From JBGTFE01 sp041747435 (GTDB taxonomy: Bacteria; Acidobacteriota; Blastocatellia; Pyrinomonadales; Pyrinomonadaceae): a stretch of 10,304 nucleotides of DNA. A model generated the notes under the pieces. That model saw nothing but the letters and a program-made list of their open reading frames with translations, did not search any database and was not told the origin of the DNA. The translations under genes were made by a program, and so were the position numbers. The number at the start of each line of letters is the position of its first letter. Position 1 is the first letter of the stretch. Where the stretch lies: NCBI GenBank assembly GCA_041747435.1, contig JBGTFE010000150.1, positions 1-10,304 of the forward strand, read 5' to 3'. Below, one piece after another: positions 6,523-10,304 of the stretch.

Positions 6523-7281
6523 ATGCAGAATAAAATTAGCATTTCAAATTTAGACTTTTATTACGGGAAAACGCAGGCTCTCGACGGTATCTCGCTAGAG
6601 ATTCCCGAACGCGAAGTGATGGCTTTTATCGGTCCTTCGGGTTGCGGCAAATCCACGTTTTTACGCACTCTGAACCGAATGAACGATTTGATTCCGGGAA
6701 CGAAAGTTGACGGTGAAGTTTTGATTGACGGAAAAAACATCTACGCTTCAGGGACGGATGTTGTCGCTTTGCGGCGGAAAGTCGGAATGGTTTTTCAGAA
6801 ATCGAATCCGTTTCCGAAATCGATTTTTGAAAATGTCGCCTACGGAATTCGCATCAACCGCCTCCACGAAAATAAAGCCGATCTGCACGCAAGAGTCGAA
6901 AAAGCTTTAATTGACGCGGCACTTTGGGACGAAGTAAAAGACCGTCTGCAAACTTCGGCTTTCGGACTTTCGGGCGGACAGCAGCAGCGTCTTTGCATCG
7001 CCCGCGCACTTGCGGTTCAGCCGCAAGTTGTTTTGATGGACGAACCCGCTTCGGCGCTTGACCCGATCGCGACGCAGAAGATCGAAGAACTCGTCGTGGA
7101 GTTGAAAAAAGATTACACGATCGTCATCGTCACACACAATATGCAGCAAGCAGCGCGGGTTTCGGACAGAACGGCGTTTTTTATGCTCGGAAAACTTGTC
7201 GAGATCAATCCAACGCAAAAAATGTTCACTAACCCGGATGAAAAATTAACCGAAGACTATATCACCGGAAGATTCGGATAA
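6523..7281 (+). CDS. pstB: PstB, phosphate ABC transporter ATP-binding protein
   Basis: 252 residues, the usual length for PstB, the cytoplasmic ATPase that powers PstCA. All nucleotide-binding motifs are intact: Walker A GPSGCGKST at 37-45, the Q-loop FQKSNPFPKSIFENVAYG at 91-108 (the N-P-F-P-x-S-I segment is diagnostic of PstB), signature LSGGQQQR at 149-156, Walker B VVLMDEP at 169-175, and the switch His in VTHNM (His205). The end VEINPTQKMFTNPDEKLTEDYITGRFG is the typical PstB tail. Only a weak purine run (AGAAAA) precedes the ATG; translation may depend on coupling with pstA 13 bases upstream. A hairpin covers its stop codon. Confidence 0.97.
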   Translation: MQNKISISNLDFYYGKTQALDGISLEIPEREVMAFIGPSGCGKSTFLRTLNRMNDLIPGTKVDGEVLIDGKNIYASGTDVVALRRKVGMVFQKSNPFPKSIFENVAYGIRINRLHENKADLHARVEKALIDAALWDEVKDRLQTSAFGLSGGQQQRLCIARALAVQPQVVLMDEPASALDPIATQKIEELVVELKKDYTIVIVTHNMQQAARVSDRTAFFMLGKLVEINPTQKMFTNPDEKLTEDYITGRFG

Positions 7282-7297
7282 AAAAATGCGAATCTTC
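7268..7297 (+). other. Hairpin over the pstB stop codon
   Basis: GAAGATTCG at 7268-7276 and CGAATCTTC at 7289-7297 form a perfect 9-base stem with a 12-base loop that contains the pstB TAA (7279-7281). No T run follows, so it does not look like an intrinsic terminator. It could protect the upstream pst mRNA from 3' decay or limit read-through into phoU, whose start is 20 bases further on. Confidence 0.4.
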
Positions 7298-7316
7298 TGT
7301 GATAAATTATTGAAAA

Positions 7317-7979
7317 ATGGAATATCGAATTATTGATCAACAACTTGACCTACTTCGCGAAAAACTGCTTCTTCTCGGCAGCACAACCGAAAACGCGCTC
7401 CAGCGCGCGATGAAATCACTGACGTCGCGCGACAGCGATCTTGCGCGGCAGGTTTTGGAAGAGGACAAAATTATCAACCAAATGGAAGTTGATATTGATC
7501 GCTTCAGTGTCGAAATTCTCGCGCTTCAGCAGCCCGCCGCTCGCGATCTGCGCTTTGTTATTTCGGTCGCAAAGATCACGCCCGTTTTGGAAAGAATCGC
7601 CGATCACGCCGGAAATATTGCCGATGCCGCGCTGATCCTGAACGATCAGCCGCAGATCAAAGATCTGATCGATCTGCCGTTCATGGCACAGAGCGCGGCG
7701 GAAATGCTTCGGACCGCGCTGGATGCCTTTACTTCTGAAGACGCCGCGGCTTCGCGCGAAATAATCCAACAAGATCGTAGAATTGACGAGGCTTACAAAC
7801 GGGTTTTTAATGATTTGCTAAAACTGATGATCGACGATCCGACAACAACGACAAGCGCCGCGCATTTGCTTTTTGTAGCAAAACACCTCGAACGGATCGG
7901 CGATTATGTAAAGGATATTTGCGAGCTCAACGTTTATCTTACAGAAGCCGCATTTATCAAACACAGCGTCGAAGAATAG
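7317..7979 (+). CDS. phoU: PhoU, phosphate signalling complex regulator
   Basis: 220 residues made of two repeated three-helix bundles, the PhoU fold. Each half carries the metal-binding ERIxD motif: LERIADHAGNIAD at 91-103 and LERIGDYVKDI at 191-201. The first half also shows LQQPAARDLRFVISVAKI at 70-87, the best conserved PhoU stretch. PhoU links the Pst transporter to PhoR-type kinases, keeping the Pho regulon off when phosphate is plentiful, and limits uptake through Pst. It follows pstB by 35 bases. No Shine-Dalgarno is evident before its ATG (the leader reads TTATTGAAAA). The partner kinase/regulator genes are not in the window. Confidence 0.95.
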   Translation: MEYRIIDQQLDLLREKLLLLGSTTENALQRAMKSLTSRDSDLARQVLEEDKIINQMEVDIDRFSVEILALQQPAARDLRFVISVAKITPVLERIADHAGNIADAALILNDQPQIKDLIDLPFMAQSAAEMLRTALDAFTSEDAAASREIIQQDRRIDEAYKRVFNDLLKLMIDDPTTTTSAAHLLFVAKHLERIGDYVKDICELNVYLTEAAFIKHSVEE

Positions 7980-8017
7980 CTGTTTCAAATTAAAAAAGTC
8001 GAATTCTTTTCACACAA

Positions 8018-8046
8018 TAGACAAGCCATTTTTCTTCCGATATAGT
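8018..8046 (+). promoter_or_regulatory. Sigma70-type promoter for the DUF47-pit unit
   Basis: TAGACA at 8018-8023 (5 of 6 to TTGACA), a 17-base spacer, and TATAGT at 8041-8046 (5 of 6 to TATAAT). It lies in the 111-base gap after phoU, and would start RNA about 38 bases before the DUF47 ATG. It needs no activator by sequence, so the low-affinity phosphate unit may be expressed independently of the pst promoter. Confidence 0.65.
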
Positions 8047-8090
8047 TTACTCTTGCAGTACAAAAATAGATAAGGGAGACTCGAAAAACG

Positions 8091-8711
8091 ATGGCTTTTA
8101 GCTTATTGCCGCGCGAAGATGAATATTTTGCGCTCTTCTCGCAAATGACGGCGAAAATACAGGATGCGGCGAATGCGCTGGTCGAAATGCTGCAGGACGA
8201 CCGTGAAACCTTCGAAGCGCATTCCAAACGCATAAAAAATGACGAGCACGAATGTGACGAATTAACGCATAAGGTCACTACGAAGCTCAACAAATCGTTT
8301 ATAACGCCGTTTGACCGTGAGGATATTTTTACGCTCTGCGTCGCTCTGGACGACGTCTGCGATTACATCGACGCGGCAGCGCGGGCGATCATAATGTATG
8401 ACATTAAGGAGATAAACGACCACGCCAAACATCTCGCAAAAGTCATTCAGAGTCTTGCTATCGAAATGAATGCCGCCGTTTCGATGCTTAAAAAGCCCAA
8501 TGATCTGAACCAGCATATTGTCGAGATCCACCGGCTCGAAAACGAAGCCGACGACGTATATTTTCGTTCGATCGGCGAACTTTTTCAAAACGGAACAGAT
8601 ACGCTCGCAATCATTAAAATGAAGGAGCTTTACGAAATTCTGGAAAATGGGACCGACCGCTGTGAGTCTGTGGCGAATATCATTGAGAGCATCGTCTTGA
8701 AACACAATTAG
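8091..8711 (+). CDS. DUF47 family protein, PhoU-like regulator paired with Pit
   Basis: 206 residues, all helical, in the DUF47/TIGR00153 family of PhoU-fold proteins usually encoded next to pit genes. Characteristic parts are the opening FSLLPREDEYFALFSQM (3-19), the metal-binding acidic segment NDEHECDELTHKV (50-62), FITPFDREDIFTLCVALDDV (70-89; written FITPFDREDI then LDDVCDYID), and the tail KMKELYEILENGTDRCESVA (176-195) with IVLKHN at the end. It is thought to modulate Pit activity or phosphate signalling; the exact mechanism is not settled for the family. A purine-rich AAGGGAG lies at 8072-8078, but 12 bases from the ATG, which is long. The start agrees with the family's usual N-terminus. 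It is 30 bases upstream of pit. Confidence 0.9.
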   Translation: MAFSLLPREDEYFALFSQMTAKIQDAANALVEMLQDDRETFEAHSKRIKNDEHECDELTHKVTTKLNKSFITPFDREDIFTLCVALDDVCDYIDAAARAIIMYDIKEINDHAKHLAKVIQSLAIEMNAAVSMLKKPNDLNQHIVEIHRLENEADDVYFRSIGELFQNGTDTLAIIKMKELYEILENGTDRCESVANIIESIVLKHN

Positions 8712-8741
8712 CTGAGTTACCCGACTACTGACTGTTTAATT

Positions 8742-9821
8742 ATGGATTCTCAATCAATTGCCCTCGGTTTAGTAGTATTTATCGTCTTCATTGCGCTTGT
8801 TTTCGATTATGTAAACGGCTTTCACGATGCGGCGAATTCGATCGCGACCGTTGTGGCTACACGCGTTTTATCGCCCGGTGTTGCGGTTGCGTGGGCGGCA
8901 TTTTTCAATTTTATCGCGTTTGCGGTTTTCGGTACTGCGGTCGCCAAAACCATCGGCGGCGATATGGTGAACATCAACGCGATTGACGAAGGATTCAGAC
9001 TTTACGTTTTGCTTGCCGGATTGCTCGGAGCGATTTTCTGGAATCTGATCACGTGGTGGCTTGGTTTGCCGACTTCAAGCTCGCACGCGCTCGTCGGCGG
9101 CTATGCGGGCGCAGCGATCGCAGCGTTTATCGCCGGAAATGGCTTTGCCGGCGTTAGCACGGTGCTGATCGCAAAAGGTTGGATAAAAACACTGTCGTTC
9201 ATCGTGCTTTCGCCGCTTATCGGAATGAGTCTCGGATTTTTTTTGATGGTGCTCGTGTATTGGCTTTTCCGGCGGATGAATGTCTCCCGGATCGATAAAG
9301 GATTTCGCGTCGGACAATTGTTTTCTGCCGCCGCATTTTCGCTCGGACACGGCGGCAACGACGCACAGAAAACAATGGGCATCATCACGGCGGTTTTGGT
9401 TGTTTATAGCCCGCTTTCGGCGACAAATCCGGATGGTTATTCGATGGCGCACATTCCTCTATGGGTGGTTTTGTCGGCGCATGCGGCTATCGGACTCGGA
9501 ACGCTTTCGGGCGGCTGGCGAATCGTCAAAACGATGGGAACGAAGATCGCAAAACTGCAGCCGGTCGGCGGATTTTGCGCCGAGACAGCGGGCGCGGCGA
9601 CGCTTTTTGCGAGCACATTTGGCGGAATTCCCGTTTCGACTACACACACCATCACCGGCTCGATCGTTGGCGTCGGTGCGGCAAAACGCTTTTCCGCGGT
9701 AAAATGGGGCGTTGCCGGAAGAATTGTCTGGGCTTGGATTTTGACCATTCCGATGGCTGGACTCATCGCGGCGATTTCATACGGCGTTATCGTTTTGATC
9801 GATAAACTCGTCACAAAATAA
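8742..9821 (+). CDS. pit: PiT family inorganic phosphate transporter
   Basis: A 359-residue membrane protein that imports phosphate (often as a metal-phosphate complex) using the proton or sodium gradient. The two inverted PiT signature repeats are present: DYVNGFHDAANSIATVV at 22-38 and LGHGGNDAQKTMGII at 201-215. Other family parts are WWLGLPTSSSHALVGG at 105-120 and GIPVSTTHTITGSIVGVG at 295-312. About ten hydrophobic segments are visible, with a short cytosolic loop (about 177-192) between halves. The length fits the compact bacterial form rather than the roughly 500-residue E. coli PitA. No Shine-Dalgarno lies before the ATG, so translation probably depends on DUF47 upstream. The stop is 11 bases from the converging nhaA stop. 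Confidence 0.96.
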   Translation: MDSQSIALGLVVFIVFIALVFDYVNGFHDAANSIATVVATRVLSPGVAVAWAAFFNFIAFAVFGTAVAKTIGGDMVNINAIDEGFRLYVLLAGLLGAIFWNLITWWLGLPTSSSHALVGGYAGAAIAAFIAGNGFAGVSTVLIAKGWIKTLSFIVLSPLIGMSLGFFLMVLVYWLFRRMNVSRIDKGFRVGQLFSAAAFSLGHGGNDAQKTMGIITAVLVVYSPLSATNPDGYSMAHIPLWVVLSAHAAIGLGTLSGGWRIVKTMGTKIAKLQPVGGFCAETAGAATLFASTFGGIPVSTTHTITGSIVGVGAAKRFSAVKWGVAGRIVWAWILTIPMAGLIAAISYGVIVLIDKLVTK

Positions 9822-9832
9822 GATTCGGTTTT

Positions 9833-10304
9833 TTAGCCCTGCGTCGTGTGGAAGTCCATCGCGTCGACGTCTTCGTCCGATTCTTCCGGTTGTCCGAAAA
9901 ATTTCAGCCATAGAAACCCGACGGTTCCGGCGGTTAGCGATGCGAATAGGATCGACATTTTTGATGCGTTGACGACGACGCCGTCATCGGGAAAAGCTAG
10001 ATTTGTAATAAATATCGACATCGTAAAACCGATGCCGCTCAAAATACCCGCACCGAAAACGTGCTTCCAGTTCAGATCGAGCGGCAGACGGCAAACGCCG
10101 ATGCCGACCGCTAAAAGACTGACCAGCGTGATGCCGAGCGGTTTGCCGATAAGCAAACCCAACCCGATTCCCAGACTATTCGGGAAAACCAATTCCTGAA
10201 ATCGATCCATCCCGAGAATTATGCCAGTATTTGCAAGCGCGAAAAGCGGCAGAATTATGAATGCGACCGGCTTGTGCAAAAAATGTTCGAGCCTGTATAG
10301 AGGC
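9833..10304 (-). CDS. nhaA: Na+/H+ antiporter NhaA, C-terminal part (5' end outside the window)
   Basis: The reading frame is open to the window edge and contributes about 156 residues, roughly the last third of the protein. It begins RLEHFLHKPVAFIILPLFAL, the well-known NhaA segment leading into TM IX. It goes on with LLIGKPLGI, which carries the Lys equivalent to Lys300 of E. coli NhaA, and GIGFTMSIFITNLAF of the following helix. NhaA swaps internal sodium for external protons at the inner membrane. The C-terminal tail (GQPEESDEDVDAMDFHTTQG) is strongly acidic and probably cytosolic. There is no start codon in the window; a TTG at 10279 is simply an internal Leu codon. Confidence 0.95.
   Translation of the reverse strand, partial: PLYRLEHFLHKPVAFIILPLFALANTGIILGMDRFQELVFPNSLGIGLGLLIGKPLGITLVSLLAVGIGVCRLPLDLNWKHVFGAGILSGIGFTMSIFITNLAFPDDGVVVNASKMSILFASLTAGTVGFLWLKFFGQPEESDEDVDAMDFHTTQG

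Noticed and set aside
7972..8010. Terminator after phoU
   Set aside because: Only short arms (AAGAAT/ATTCTT over a loop of 25 bases, or AAAAG/CTTTT) are available, with no GC-rich stem. Termination between phoU and the DUF47 gene is not supported by sequence.
9822..9832. Terminator between the converging pit and nhaA genes
   Set aside because: A T6 run is present but no inverted repeat of useful length was found in or around the 11-base gap.
1..10304. Novel defence, mobile or biosynthetic system
   Set aside because: Every sizeable gene belongs to a known housekeeping or transport family. No transposase, toxin-antitoxin pair, nuclease, CRISPR repeat or attachment site was seen.

Overview
The window is a chromosomal stretch of an ordinary free-living bacterium. 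Codon style, a GC content near one half (judged by eye) and the look of several proteins suggest Acidobacteriota, perhaps a Blastocatellia/Pyrinomonadaceae-type genome. That placement is an inference from style, not from a marker gene. I see no mobile element, CRISPR array, tRNA, rRNA or phage gene.

Left part (1-1560, + strand): the last 20 codons of a FabG-like short-chain dehydrogenase, then a rhomboid intramembrane protease, then trmB (tRNA guanine-N7 methyltransferase) one base later. The tight spacing suggests co-transcription. A strong inverted repeat at 1520-1559 separates trmB from the converging gene on the - strand and probably terminates transcription from both sides. The - strand gene (1604-3001) encodes an exported M48 zinc metalloprotease with an extra C-terminal domain.

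Middle (3002-3645): the only long non-coding stretch. It may hold one small - strand ORF (3200-3391). Its AT-rich right half carries two sets of 11-bp-phased direct repeats and a perfect TATAAT before pstS. The repeats next to pstS resemble Pho-box architecture.

Right part (3646-9821, + strand): a complete phosphate-acquisition block. pstS, pstC, pstA, pstB and phoU form a compact operon for the high-affinity ABC phosphate transporter and its regulator. A near-consensus promoter at 8018-8046 then appears to start a second unit, a DUF47 (PhoU-like) gene followed by pit, the low-affinity phosphate permease. Each transporter is thus paired with its own PhoU-fold protein. No phoB/phoR two-component genes lie in the window.

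The window ends in the 3' part of nhaA (Na+/H+ antiporter) on the - strand, converging on pit with only 11 bp between the stop codons. All protein-coding assignments are known families. The less-explained signals are regulatory: the phased repeats before pstS, the hairpin over the pstB stop codon, and the uneven presence of Shine-Dalgarno sites.
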